Source: Neorhodopirellula lusitana | GTDB lineage: Bacteria; Planctomycetota; Planctomycetia; Pirellulales; Pirellulaceae | NCBI RefSeq assembly: GCF_900182915.1 | Contig: NZ_FXUG01000002.1 | Span: 558,001-622,000 of the forward strand | Length of the DNA: 64,000 nt | Reading direction: 5' to 3' | Part shown: one piece after another, positions 28,333-37,465 of the stretch | Layout of the letters: every line of letters starts with the position of its first letter | How positions within the stretch are numbered: the first letter of the stretch is position 1 | Position numbers and translations under genes: made by a program | Notes under the pieces: model-generated | Databases searched by the model: none | What the model was told of the DNA's origin: nothing | Seen by the model: the letters and a program-made list of their open reading frames with translations, nothing else

Positions 28333-28989
28333 CTAGTAGGCGAGCGACTGACTTTCATCGTCAACACGACGTGGCTGGAAAATTTGCCGAGCCGGCGTTG
28401 GTTGCCGAGCGACTCTGGGTTGAGAGATAATCCGAGGGTTCGAGCTGTTCAATGACATCCCCGATCCGATCGGTCCTTCGATAATGGTTTCCCCGCCTAT
28501 GATTGCACCTTCGTGATATTCGTCGTGGAATACTTCACCATTGTAGTGAGTTGTTCCACAACCACAGTCGCTGCCCCCGCAGCTACCTCCATCACATCCA
28601 CCGGCTCCGCAATCACAGGCTCCACTCCCAGAGCCGCATCCATCGTCACAGCGGTAACCCCATAAACTCTTGACTCCCGCAAACACACTTCGACATTTGC
28701 CACAAGATTGGCCATTGAAGTTGCCGCATGAATCACAAGGGTCACAGCAGTCGGCGGGGTGGTTGATCCAAGGGTCGATGTAGAGTTCTCCACATCCACC
28801 ACACTGGCCACACCCACCGGACTGGCCACACCCACCATCACCACACGAGCCTGTCCCGCAAGAACCCGTGCTACAGCTTCCTGTCGCACATCCACCGGCT
28901 CCGCATCCTGGGTTCCACATCGGTCCGCAGCATCCCACCGACACCATCGCTAGGGCGGACAAAATAAGTAGTTTGTTAAAGAGTTGCAT
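28333..28989 (-). CDS. Gly/Cys-rich lipoprotein
   Basis: The product begins MQLFNKLLILSALAMVSVGC, a lipoprotein signal with lipobox VSVGC; the next residue is also Cys. The mature part, about 195 residues, has two blocks packed with Cys-Gly pairs (GCGAGGCATGSCSTGSCGTG and CDCGAGGCDGGSCGG) around a WINHPADCCDPCDSCGNF core, and ends in a basic stretch. Many cysteines suggest a disulfide cross-linked surface protein, in line with the proteinaceous cell wall of planctomycetes; this is inference. The longer frame begins at 29049, but the signal peptide argues for the ATG ending at 28989. Confidence 0.72.
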   Translation of the reverse strand: MQLFNKLLILSALAMVSVGCCGPMWNPGCGAGGCATGSCSTGSCGTGSCGDGGCGQSGGCGQCGGCGELYIDPWINHPADCCDPCDSCGNFNGQSCGKCRSVFAGVKSLWGYRCDDGCGSGSGACDCGAGGCDGGSCGGSDCGCGTTHYNGEVFHDEYHEGAIIGGETIIEGPIGSGMSLNSSNPRIISQPRVARQPTPARQIFQPRRVDDESQSLAY

Positions 28990-29376
28990 CGCGGACATCC
29001 GTGTCGAGCAGGCAAAAACGGTCGTCTCCCAACTTGAGAAAGCGACCACACGCTTGTTATCGTCCGCTCAATCGTCAAACTTTATCTATTTCGCCGGATG
29101 CCAATACGACCGCTGTAAATCGCCATATCACGGTGCCGGTTGGCAGCTGTGTCAGTTCGCAGATGAGCCGTATGGTGGATGATTTATGGGGCCAAAACCC
29201 AGATGATGTGGGGGCTGAAATCCCTTGGGGCTCGCCACGCATCCTAAACTGCCATTCCGTTCGGGCCGGAATCCTGCGGCTGAAAATGCTGACTTCCCGT
29301 GTTGCTTACGTTGACCATTTTTCGTTCGCAGTGACAATTGGTCCCTCCGTCGTCCATCATTCTTGCAAGAATCCCC
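28990..29376. other. Divergent intergenic region upstream of the lipoprotein and trpB genes
   Basis: No credible gene. I saw no Trp-rich leader peptide or attenuator hairpin upstream of trpB, and no clear promoter pair with good spacing on either strand. Confidence 0.4.
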
Positions 29377-30600
29377 ATGAACATCGCTGATCCCACTGCT
29401 GCCGCGAACGCCCAGGTCCCTGACCCGCAGGGCCGGTTTGGCGACTTCGGTGGTCGTTTTGTCCCTGAAACGTTGACTCGGGCGCTCGATGAGCTGTCCG
29501 AGGAGTACGACAAAGCCAAAAAGGACCCTGAGTTTCAGCGAGAACTCGACGGCTTGTTGAAGACCTTCGTTGGACGGCCCAGCCCGCTCTATCACGCCAA
29601 GCGGTTGTCCGACAGCGTGGGTGGTGCCCAGATTTGGCTGAAGCGAGAGGACCTGAATCACACCGGTGCTCACAAAATCAACAACACGATCGGCCAGGCG
29701 TTGTTGACGCTGCGAATGGGGAAAACCCGCGTGATTGCCGAAACAGGAGCCGGCCAGCATGGTGTGGCCAGCGCGACGGCTTGTGCCCACTTCGGTTTGC
29801 CTTGCACCGTTTACATGGGTGCCGAGGACATTCGCCGCCAAAAGCCCAATGTGTTCAGCATGAAGTTGCTCGGCGCGACAATCTCGCCGGTCGAGAGCGG
29901 ATCGCGAACGCTGCGTGACGCGGTCAACGAAGCAATGCGAGATTGGATGTCGTCCGTCGAAGACACGCACTACATCATTGGCAGCGTGATTGGACCGCAT
30001 CCGTTCCCGATGATGGTCCGTGATTTTCAAGCGATCATCGGCCGCGAAACTCGCGAACAATGCCGCGATACATTCGATCGTCTGCCTGATTGCGTGGTGG
30101 CTTGTGTGGGTGGCGGGTCCAACGCGGCTGGCATGTTCTATCCGTTTGTGGAAGACGAAGGCGTGCGAATGGTTGGCGTCGAAGCCGGCGGGCGTTCGAA
30201 CTGCGCCGGAGACCACGCTTCACCGCTCACCTACGGCAGCCCAGGCGTGTTGCATGGAACGTACAGCTATGTCATGCAGGATGACGATGGCCAAACCTGT
30301 GACGTGCATTCGATGAGTGCCGGACTCGACTACCCAGGCGTCGGTCCCGAGCACAGTTATTGGAAAGACACCCAACGGGTCGATTACATTGATTGCCGCG
30401 ATGAAGAAGCGATGAAGGCATTCGAGCGTTTGGCCACCACGGAAGGCATCTTGTGTGCCTTGGAAACGGCGCACGCCGTCGCAAAGGCCATCGAAGTCGC
30501 CGCAACGATGTCTGAAAAAGAACACTTAGTCATTTGCTTGTCCGGTCGTGGAGACAAGGACGCAATGGAAATCGCCCGCCTACGTGGCGAAAGCTTCTAA
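29377..30600 (+). CDS. trpB: Tryptophan synthase beta chain
   Basis: The 407-residue protein has [20 protein letters not shown] at the start, [18 protein letters not shown] with the PLP Lys, [14 protein letters not shown], and the phosphate loop [13 protein letters not shown]. This is the TrpB1 type, which works with TrpA to make tryptophan from indole and serine. No trpA follows; the next gene is a methyltransferase 14 bases downstream. The longest frame starts at 29338 (TTG), but ATG 29377 gives the family N-terminus. Confidence 0.96.
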   Translation: MNIADPTAAANAQVPDPQGRFGDFGGRFVPETLTRALDELSEEYDKAKKDPEFQRELDGLLKTFVGRPSPLYHAKRLSDSVGGAQIWLKREDLNHTGAHKINNTIGQALLTLRMGKTRVIAETGAGQHGVASATACAHFGLPCTVYMGAEDIRRQKPNVFSMKLLGATISPVESGSRTLRDAVNEAMRDWMSSVEDTHYIIGSVIGPHPFPMMVRDFQAIIGRETREQCRDTFDRLPDCVVACVGGGSNAAGMFYPFVEDEGVRMVGVEAGGRSNCAGDHASPLTYGSPGVLHGTYSYVMQDDDGQTCDVHSMSAGLDYPGVGPEHSYWKDTQRVDYIDCRDEEAMKAFERLATTEGILCALETAHAVAKAIEVAATMSEKEHLVICLSGRGDKDAMEIARLRGESF

Positions 30601-30614
30601 AGGAAGACTCACCT

Positions 30615-31610
30615 TTGTCTAATCAAGATCGAACACTAGACCACTACCAAGAGTTGATGACGATCAACGCGACCTCGCACGTGTTGCGCGCCGGACGCCA
30701 GATCGGATTGTTCGACGAATTGGGGAAAGGTCAAAGGACTCTCGAACAACTCGCTGAGGCACTGGGGGTCTCCAGTTCGCGATTGCCGTTGCTGATCGAC
30801 ACCCTGATCGCGATCGGAATCATCGAACGTTATCAAGAAGACCTTGCGCTTTCGGCCACCGCGCGGCTGCTTTGCCAGTACGACGCCGATCTGGATGATT
30901 CGACCTGGGAACAGCTGGCTGACACGATCCGAGCGAATCCTCCGGCCAGTGCTGATTCCGTCGACGCTGCGGTTCCCCAACAACGATTTGATTCCATTGC
31001 TGCGACCCAGTGGGTGCATACACCCGCGGCGATGCAAGCCGCAGAGATCCTTGACTTTGGACCAGGGGAAGAGGCGACCGAGCCCGTCTCGCAATCGCTT
31101 TTGGACCTCGGTTGCGGTTCGGCGGTGTGGAGTTGTGCGATGGCGTTTCGCGATCCCGGTCTGCATATCACCGCAATCGATACGCCCGCCGCTTTGGTCG
31201 CTGCTGAGGCAACCGCTTCGTCGATTGGTCTGGATGATCGCTTCGAGACACAACCTGGCGACCTGCTTACCAGTCCGCTTCCCGACAACACGTTTGACTG
31301 GGTTGTGATCGCCCAGCGGTTGCATTCGTTGTCGCCGGAGCAGATCGAAGTGGTGCTTGCTCGTGCTTACGCTGCTCTTCGCCAGGATGGCACGTTGGTG
31401 GTGATTGATTCCTTTGGCGGTCCCAATCAACCGTCGCTGGCGGAATCCCTTGAGGTGTTGCGTGTTCAAGTTCAAACCGAATACGGGGCGGTTCCCAAGT
31501 TGCCGATTGCGCAAGCGCGAATGGCAAAAGCAGGCTACGAAAACGTGCAGTTCACTTTTATCGCCGCCAGCCGACTCGGACTTGGTTTGATGACCGGTGT
31601 GAAACGCTAG
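30615..31610 (+). CDS. Class I SAM-dependent methyltransferase with N-terminal dimerisation domain
   Basis: Residues 10-90 are a winged-helix dimerisation domain (ATSHVLRAGRQIGLFDELGK, LAEALGVSSSRLPLLIDTLI), as in O-methyltransferases for small aromatics. The Rossmann part has motif I LLDLGCGSAVWSC and the post-loops ITAIDTPAA and FDWVVIAQRLHSL. The start TTG 30615 has AGGAAG eight bases upstream. It sits 14 bases after trpB, which makes an aromatic or indole-linked substrate thinkable but unproven. Confidence 0.8.
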   Translation: MSNQDRTLDHYQELMTINATSHVLRAGRQIGLFDELGKGQRTLEQLAEALGVSSSRLPLLIDTLIAIGIIERYQEDLALSATARLLCQYDADLDDSTWEQLADTIRANPPASADSVDAAVPQQRFDSIAATQWVHTPAAMQAAEILDFGPGEEATEPVSQSLLDLGCGSAVWSCAMAFRDPGLHITAIDTPAALVAAEATASSIGLDDRFETQPGDLLTSPLPDNTFDWVVIAQRLHSLSPEQIEVVLARAYAALRQDGTLVVIDSFGGPNQPSLAESLEVLRVQVQTEYGAVPKLPIAQARMAKAGYENVQFTFIAASRLGLGLMTGVKR

Positions 31611-31647
31611 CAAGTGAAACGGCAACCGGCTCATTGGCAGAACGCAA

Positions 31648-32400
31648 CTAGGTGGGCTCGATCGCTTGCCACTGTCCGCTGATCAGTCGTTCCTGGGGTT
31701 GGTAGCGAGCCTTGTAGTTCAGGTGCGAGTTGGACTCGACATACAACCCGAGATAAACCCAACGACGCGTTTGCTGTTGAGCCCACTGGATTTGCAACAA
31801 CACGGCTAGCGTGCCCAGGCTGTACCGGGAAGCTTGAGGATCGAAGTGCGTGTAGACCGCGCTGACGCTTTCTTGACCGACATCCATGATGGAAATACCG
31901 ACCAGCTGTTCATCGAGTTTCATTTCCAGTTCAAGCGATGGCCAGCAAGTCTCGGTTAGAAAGGCGTGGTAGTCCTGGGCATCGATCGGTGGGCTGGAGG
32001 CAAGGTTGCGCCCTTCACGGTGCATGTTGTAAAGTCGGACGCGGTCGTCATCCACGCTCGGCATTCGCCAAGACAGGGTTAAGTCTTTGGCGGCCCGTTT
32101 CAAGACTCTTCGAAAAGACGAACTGAGTTGAAAGTGTGCGACGTCCAGCCGAGTGGGCTCGCATGCATGACAAGGGGCGCATTTGGTGAAGTAAACCAGA
32201 TTGCCACTGCGTCGAAATCCGGCTGCCAGTAACCAGTCAACGTCTTCGCCCGACAATGGCGTCACTGGATAGAACAGCGGCATTCGAGCTGTCACGCCAT
32301 CGATGTAGGGGCACGCCGAAGGCGTGTCTTGAATCGGCAGCAAGTGCTCTCGCAGCGGTTCGGCATGTGCGGGAAATCCGTCGTTGTTGATCGCCGACAT
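31648..32400 (-). CDS. bpt: Aspartate/glutamate leucyltransferase
   Basis: The 250-residue protein has the N-terminal Cys block SACPYIDGVTARMPLFYP, FTKCAPCHACEPTRLDVA, and the C-terminal acyltransferase core ISIMDVGQESVSAVYTHFDP and YVESNSHLNYKARYQP. Bpt transfers leucine from Leu-tRNA to N-terminal Asp or Glu, marking proteins for ClpAP through ClpS. The ATG ending at 32400 has AGGAG five bases upstream, which settles the start against the longer frame. Confidence 0.92.
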   Translation of the reverse strand: MSAINNDGFPAHAEPLREHLLPIQDTPSACPYIDGVTARMPLFYPVTPLSGEDVDWLLAAGFRRSGNLVYFTKCAPCHACEPTRLDVAHFQLSSSFRRVLKRAAKDLTLSWRMPSVDDDRVRLYNMHREGRNLASSPPIDAQDYHAFLTETCWPSLELEMKLDEQLVGISIMDVGQESVSAVYTHFDPQASRYSLGTLAVLLQIQWAQQQTRRWVYLGLYVESNSHLNYKARYQPQERLISGQWQAIEPT

Positions 32401-33066
32401 GGATTCTCCTGTCAAATACTTCCGCTTTGGCCGATAGGGCGGCAATCAACTCCGCGTTGATTCCCCAGGGCCATCTAGTGACACGTTCAACTATAGACGT
32501 CTGTCGGTCATCGTGTAGTGCGGCGTCGAGTCGCCAGTGAAAAGATCGTTGCTGGGTAGGTGAACTGGGGGATGCGAAGTAAGCCACGACGAACGCGTGG
32601 GCCAGGTGACGATGCCGCATCGTGGAGTAACTGCAATTTGGGTATGTGTACTCATTAATGAACCCGGGGGGCTCGTACACGTGCTTGGCTCGCCTTTCGA
32701 TCTGCCTTCCGGTTCGCTCGAAGTAGAGCGACCAGTCTTTGTCGATTTGTTTGGCGGCCTCGGGAATGGAACCCGAGGCCTGCGCCTCGATGCGCCCTAA
32801 GAAACTGTCAGATTGTGCAAGTTTGCACCCACTTTCTTAAACAGAGGTTGTGGCGGCGTAGCGAAGGTTGCGGTCAGTTTAGGTCGCCCAGATGCCCCGC
32901 GGTGAACAGTGACGACCAAGTCGAAGCGTACTCGGATTAGGAGGGGGCTGGACTCGTGTAGATGAAGCGTGAACATGCTGATAAGAACACGCTTTGTTGC
33001 TGGTTCTTATCCCCACAATGATCAGACTGCTTTCCGCTTGTTCTCTTAGGATGGACGCGAATTGAT
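32401..33066. other. 666-base region without a recognised gene; contains a coding-like minus-strand stretch
   Basis: On the minus strand, from about 32800 to 32400, one frame reads like a natural protein (for example EAAKQIDKDWSLYFERTGRQ, then VYEPPGFINEYTYPNCSYST) but has no good start: a TAA closes it upstream near 32845 and it runs on into bpt in another frame. It may be a gene remnant or a dispersed element. A 9-base hairpin (32756-32780) lies within it. The rest of the region shows nothing. Confidence 0.4.
32756..32780. repeat. Inverted repeat GGCCTCGGG / CCCGAGGCC
   Basis: A perfect nine-base stem with loop AATGGAA. No T-run follows on either strand. It lies inside the coding-like stretch described for 32401-33066. 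Confidence 0.45.
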
Positions 33067-33984
33067 ATGAAATTGAGTATTGTTGGGATGGGGCGAGTTG
33101 GGTCAGCGATCGCGTTTGCGGCGACGATGGAACCGATCGCCAGCGAGCTTTGGCTGCTGAATCGGTCGGTCGAGAAGGCCGAGGGAGACGCGATGGATCT
33201 GACCCATGCGAGCGTGCTGCGTAATAGCAACATGACGATCCAAGCGGGCACGATCGAGGATTCGGCGGGTTCTGATGTGATCGTGTTTACGCCATCGGTC
33301 TCGCCAACGAGGGCGGATTGGAAACGCTCGGATCTTGCGATCGGCAATCGCGAGATTCTCGAAGGTTGGCTGCCCCGTCTCGCTGAGTTGAGTCCCAATG
33401 CGGTCTTAATCGTTGTGACCAATCCCGTCGATGTGATGACCTACGCGGCGATTCAACTGACCGGTTTCCCGCCCGAACGAGTGATCGGGACTGGAACGTT
33501 GGTGGACAGCATTCGGTATCGATCTCTGCTGTCAGCCGAATTGAAAATTCACGCCGATGATATTCGCGCCTACATTCTAGGCGAGCACGGGGACGATCAG
33601 TTTGCCGCCAACTCGGTTGCGATGACGGGCGGTGAGAAATTCATTCGTAGTGAGACGGCGCAACGCTTGTTTCAAAAAACGGTCAATCTCGGGTACGAAG
33701 TCTACCGTCGAAAAGGCTACACGGACTATGGGATCGCGCTGGCGACGATGACGATTGTCGATTCAATCGCCTACGACCTACGCCACACAATGCCAGTGAG
33801 TGTGATGGTCGATGGATTTCTCGGCGTCAATGACGTGTGTCTCTCCCTGCCGGCCGTGATTGGACGCCAAGGAATCACGCGCATTCTGCATCCGCCGTTG
33901 TCGGATGAGGAGGCTGACGCGTTTCGTGGATGCGCGGCAAAAGTGCGAGACGCGATTGATTTGATGGCGGGGTGTGTGCAGTAG
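33067..33984 (+). CDS. Lactate/malate dehydrogenase family protein
   Basis: MKLSIVGMGRVGSAIAFAAT is the NAD-binding start; VVTNPVDVMTYAAIQLTGFP, GTGTLVDSIRYRSLL (Asp-168 and Arg-171 equivalents) and YILGEHGDDQFA (catalytic His-195) are present. The substrate loop reads SVSPTRADWKRSDL: by alignment from Arg-109, position 102 would be Thr, neither the Gln of LDH nor the Arg of MDH. Specificity is therefore open. The length of 305 residues is normal. Confidence 0.85.
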   Translation: MKLSIVGMGRVGSAIAFAATMEPIASELWLLNRSVEKAEGDAMDLTHASVLRNSNMTIQAGTIEDSAGSDVIVFTPSVSPTRADWKRSDLAIGNREILEGWLPRLAELSPNAVLIVVTNPVDVMTYAAIQLTGFPPERVIGTGTLVDSIRYRSLLSAELKIHADDIRAYILGEHGDDQFAANSVAMTGGEKFIRSETAQRLFQKTVNLGYEVYRRKGYTDYGIALATMTIVDSIAYDLRHTMPVSVMVDGFLGVNDVCLSLPAVIGRQGITRILHPPLSDEEADAFRGCAAKVRDAIDLMAGCVQ

Positions 33985-34095
33985 TTGGTTGGCGGGATCG
34001 CAAGCCGTCTCGTGGCACCGGTTGGGTTTTTCGTGTTGCGCTGCTAAACCTTTTAGTTCGCTTTTCGGGCTTCCCTCTTTTGTACGCACGTATCG

Positions 34096-35823
34096 ATGAA
34101 TCAACCCACTTTAGACAACGCCGCTATTGCCGCCGTTTTTGAAGAGCTCGCTGAGTTGTTGGAGTTTCGGGGCGAGAATCCGTTTCGAATTCGTGCCTAT
34201 CAGAACGGCGCACGAGCAATTCGCGATCTGGACGAGCCAATCGCTCAAATCGCGAGCGATGAGAGTCGGAATTTGGCAGCGTTGTCGGGCATCGGCAAAA
34301 CGCTTGCCGAAAAGATTGGCGTCTTGCTGGAAACAGGCTCGCTACCTCAATTGATCGAGTTGCGAAAAGCGGTTCCGGAGGTCGTGATTTCGATGTCTCG
34401 CATCCCGGGATTGGGGGCAAAGAAAGCCAGTAAGCTGCATGACGAACTGGGGATTGAGTCGCTGGACGATTTGGCGGCTGCTTGTCGCGAAGGACGCATC
34501 GCGTCGCTAAAAGGATTTGGCAAGAAAACGGAAGCGTCGATCTTGGATGGGTTGGCGATTGCAAAGGCCGCTGCGAGTCGGCTGTATTGGTCCAAGGCGG
34601 ATGAACTGGTCCAGGACCTGCAAACCCATATGTCGCAGTGCGATACGATTTCGCAAATGCAGTGGGCGGGCAGTTACCGACGCGGCCGAGACACGGTCGG
34701 TGACCTGGATCTATTGGCTGTCGCGGGTGACCGTGCCGCGGCGATGGACCACTTTGAAGCGTTCCCGTCGCGGGCCAGTACGATCGTTCGCGGGGATACG
34801 AAGATCTCGATTCGCGTGGCCAAGTCGTTTCAGGTTGACATGCGACTGGTGGAGCAAGATCAGTTCGGCGCGGCCCTGCAGTACTTCACTGGTAGCCAGG
34901 CTCACAATATTCACGTTCGGCGAATCGCGAAGGAACAGGGTCTGAAGGTGAACGAGTACGGTGTTTTTCGCATCGAAGACGATACCCGGGTAGCGGGTGC
35001 GACGGAAGAAGAAGTCTACGCCGCGATCGGTTTGCCCGTTATTGCACCGGAGCTGCGCGAGGATCGGCAAGAATTTGAATGGGCTCGCCAGGGGACGCTG
35101 CCCGACTTGATCGAAACCGAAGATATGCTTGGTGACCTGCACATGCACACCAACGCCACCGACGGCCAGAATACCATTCGCGAAATGGCGGATGCCGCGA
35201 TCGCTCTGGGTTTGCAGTACATCGCGATTACCGATCACAGCAAACGGGTGTCGATGGCGGGCGGCCTGGATGGTGAAAAGTTGCTCGCACAATGGGAAAT
35301 CATTGATGAAGTTCGCAAGGAATACGAAGGTCGATTGACGATTTTGAAGGGGATCGAGTGCGATATTCTGGAAGCGGGCGGAATGGATTTGCCCGACGAG
35401 GTCCTATCCCAGGGCGATTGGATTTTGGCGAGTGTTCACTACGGACAAAAACAACCGCGTGACCAGATCACCGATCGAATTCTCGGGGCGGTCGAGAACC
35501 CGCATGTGGACTGCATCGCCCACCCAACGGGGCGTTTACTGAATCGACGTGATGCCTACGACGTGGACATGGACGCGGTCATGCAGGCCGCCAAGGAACA
35601 CGGCAAGTATCTGGAACTGAACGCGAACCCCGCTCGGTTGGATTTGAACGACGTGCATTTGGCAGCGGCAAAGCGATTGGGGATCCCGATTGTGATCAAC
35701 ACCGACGCGCACAGTATCTACGGGCTGGAAGTGATGCGGTTTGGCATCAAGCAAGCTCGCCGAGGCGGACTGACGGCGGAGGATGTTGCCAACACGCGAA
35801 AAGTCGACGCGTTCCTGCCATAG
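34096..35823 (+). CDS. polX: DNA polymerase/3'-5' exonuclease PolX
   Basis: The 575-residue protein begins with a polymerase X domain: helix-hairpin-helix parts AALSGIGKTLAEKIG and RIPGLGAKKASKLHDELGIE, then GSYRRGRDTVGDLDLL with the metal Asp pair. A PHP exonuclease domain follows from about 345 (LGDLHMHTNATDGQNTIREM, ITDHSKRVSMAGG, ILKGIECDIL, IAHPTGRLLN, NTDAHS). This layout matches bacterial PolX, which fills short gaps in base-excision repair. No partner gene is adjacent. Confidence 0.95.
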   Translation: MNQPTLDNAAIAAVFEELAELLEFRGENPFRIRAYQNGARAIRDLDEPIAQIASDESRNLAALSGIGKTLAEKIGVLLETGSLPQLIELRKAVPEVVISMSRIPGLGAKKASKLHDELGIESLDDLAAACREGRIASLKGFGKKTEASILDGLAIAKAAASRLYWSKADELVQDLQTHMSQCDTISQMQWAGSYRRGRDTVGDLDLLAVAGDRAAAMDHFEAFPSRASTIVRGDTKISIRVAKSFQVDMRLVEQDQFGAALQYFTGSQAHNIHVRRIAKEQGLKVNEYGVFRIEDDTRVAGATEEEVYAAIGLPVIAPELREDRQEFEWARQGTLPDLIETEDMLGDLHMHTNATDGQNTIREMADAAIALGLQYIAITDHSKRVSMAGGLDGEKLLAQWEIIDEVRKEYEGRLTILKGIECDILEAGGMDLPDEVLSQGDWILASVHYGQKQPRDQITDRILGAVENPHVDCIAHPTGRLLNRRDAYDVDMDAVMQAAKEHGKYLELNANPARLDLNDVHLAAAKRLGIPIVINTDAHSIYGLEVMRFGIKQARRGGLTAEDVANTRKVDAFLP

Positions 35824-36141
35824 ACGTAAAGCGATTCGCCCCTGGAAATCGGCTGCGCGGGATTGATGAACGGGAATGTTGCGCTGAATTGATGGGTGGT
35901 GGAATCGTGTTAAGCGGGAGAATGTTGACTGTTAGCAGTGCCCATGGCGCTGGTGAAGTGACCTTCGATGCCGATCTCGATACGCCGATGCGGCTTGCGT
36001 TTGAATGAAACGGGAGTGGCCCCCGTGGCGACCCTTTGACCGAAGGTTTATATTCCCGATCAGTGGCCCGTTTCAGCGAAGGACGCTGTCGCGAATTGCC
36101 AACTTTCACTCCATCGATCCGACCCAACGGGATTCGTCCTG
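35824..36141. other. Intergenic region between polX and sucC
   Basis: No established gene. One plus-strand frame of 38 codons (ATG 35892 to 36008) reads MGGGIVLSGRMLTVSSAHGA and ends TPMRLAFE; it could be a short ORF or remnant, but has no clear ribosome-binding site or homologue that I recognise. Otherwise nothing. Confidence 0.35.
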
Positions 36142-37326
36142 ATGAAAATTCACGAGTATCAAGGCAAAGAACTCTTCCGCGCCGCTGGCGTTCCCGTTTT
36201 GGAAGGGATCATGGTCACGTCGCCTGACGAGGCCGCTGCCGCTTACGACAAACTCGGTGGCAAAATTGCCGTCGTGAAAGCTCAAATCCACGCGGGTGGT
36301 CGCGGCAAAGGCAATATCATCGACAACCCGGACCAAAAGGGCGTTGTCCTTTGCAAGTCGGCTGACGAGGCGAAAGCCGCTGCGGCTGGGTTGCTGGGCA
36401 ACAAACTGGTCACGATCCAGACCGGCCCGGAAGGCCAAACCGTTTCCAAGGTGTTCGTGGAAGCCGGTTGTGACATCGCTCGTGAACTTTACCTCGGTAT
36501 CGTCGTCGATCGGGTTTCGTGCAAGCCAGTCCTGATGGCCAGCACCGAAGGTGGTGTTGAGATCGAAACAGTCGCTGAAGAAACACCTGAATTGATCTAC
36601 AAGGAAGCATTCGATCCCGCAATCGGGCTCGAAGCCTTCCAAATCCGAAAGCTTTGCAAGAAGCTGAAGATTGAAGGACCTGCGGTTAAGAGTGCGTTCA
36701 AGTTTTTGACCGCCATGGCCAAGTTCTTCGTTAAATACGACTGTGCCATCGCCGAAGTCAATCCACTCGTGATCACGGGTGCTGGCGAAATGGTCGCCTT
36801 GGACGCGAAGGTCACTTTCGACGAAAACGCAATGTTCCGTCACAAAGATCTCGAATCGCTGCGTGACCTCAGCGAAGAAGAAGAAAGCGAAATTCGTGCT
36901 GGCAAGGCTGGCCTTAGCTACGTCAAGTTGGATGGTAACATCGCTTGCTTGGTTAACGGTGCCGGACTCGCAATGTCGACGATGGATATCATTAAGTATC
37001 ACGGCGGCGAGCCAGCGAACTTCTTGGACGTGGGTGGTGGAGCCAACGCGGCTCAGGTCACCGAAGCGTTCCGGATCTTGCTGTCCGACCCGAGTTGCAA
37101 GGGTGTTTTGGTCAACATTTTCGGCGGGATTGCTCGTTGTACAACGATCGCGGATGCGATCATCACGGCCAGCAAAGAAGTCGGTTTCACCGTGCCGTTG
37201 GTGGTGCGTTTGGAAGGCACCGAGGTCGAAGAAGGCCGCAAGATGCTCGAAGACAGCGATGTCGACATCATCACCGCGATCGACATCACCGACGCTGCGA
37301 AGAAAATTGTCGCCGCCACCGCTTAG
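36142..37326 (+). CDS. sucC: Succinyl-CoA ligase, beta subunit
   Basis: [20 protein letters not shown] opens the ATP-grasp domain; [15 protein letters not shown], the nucleotide-contact strand [20 protein letters not shown], and the CoA-ligase flavodoxin-like part [18 protein letters not shown] and [10 protein letters not shown] follow. With SucD it interconverts succinyl-CoA and succinate in the TCA cycle. The length of 394 residues is normal. ATG 36142 follows a TCGTCCTG stretch without a clear ribosome-binding site. The sucD gene follows after 139 bases. Confidence 0.96.
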   Translation: MKIHEYQGKELFRAAGVPVLEGIMVTSPDEAAAAYDKLGGKIAVVKAQIHAGGRGKGNIIDNPDQKGVVLCKSADEAKAAAAGLLGNKLVTIQTGPEGQTVSKVFVEAGCDIARELYLGIVVDRVSCKPVLMASTEGGVEIETVAEETPELIYKEAFDPAIGLEAFQIRKLCKKLKIEGPAVKSAFKFLTAMAKFFVKYDCAIAEVNPLVITGAGEMVALDAKVTFDENAMFRHKDLESLRDLSEEEESEIRAGKAGLSYVKLDGNIACLVNGAGLAMSTMDIIKYHGGEPANFLDVGGGANAAQVTEAFRILLSDPSCKGVLVNIFGGIARCTTIADAIITASKEVGFTVPLVVRLEGTEVEEGRKMLEDSDVDIITAIDITDAAKKIVAATA

Positions 37327-37341
37327 CCGCGGGCACGACTT

Positions 37342-37365
37342 GCTGACCGCACTTTTGCGGTCAGC
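37342..37365 (+). repeat. Hairpin in the sucC-sucD spacer
   Basis: GCTGACCGCA and its complement pair around CTTT, 15 bases after sucC. There is no T-run, so it may slow transcription or protect the 3' end of the sucC message rather than terminate. Confidence 0.5.
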
Positions 37366-37424
37366 GTATTGAAATCATTCGATCCGGCTTTGCCTGATTT
37401 TTTTACTCACAAACCTACCCGGCT

Positions 37425-37441
37425 GTTAGCGGACTGCTAAC
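37425..37441. repeat. GTTAGC-N5-GCTAAC inverted repeat
   Basis: A short palindromic motif of the TTAGC/GCTAA type, followed by further CGGCTAACTGCTAA copies up to 37454, just before sucD. It resembles the larger palindrome at 20020-20039. Confidence 0.4.
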
Positions 37442-37465
37442 GGCTAACTGCTAAAAGCTACCAAC

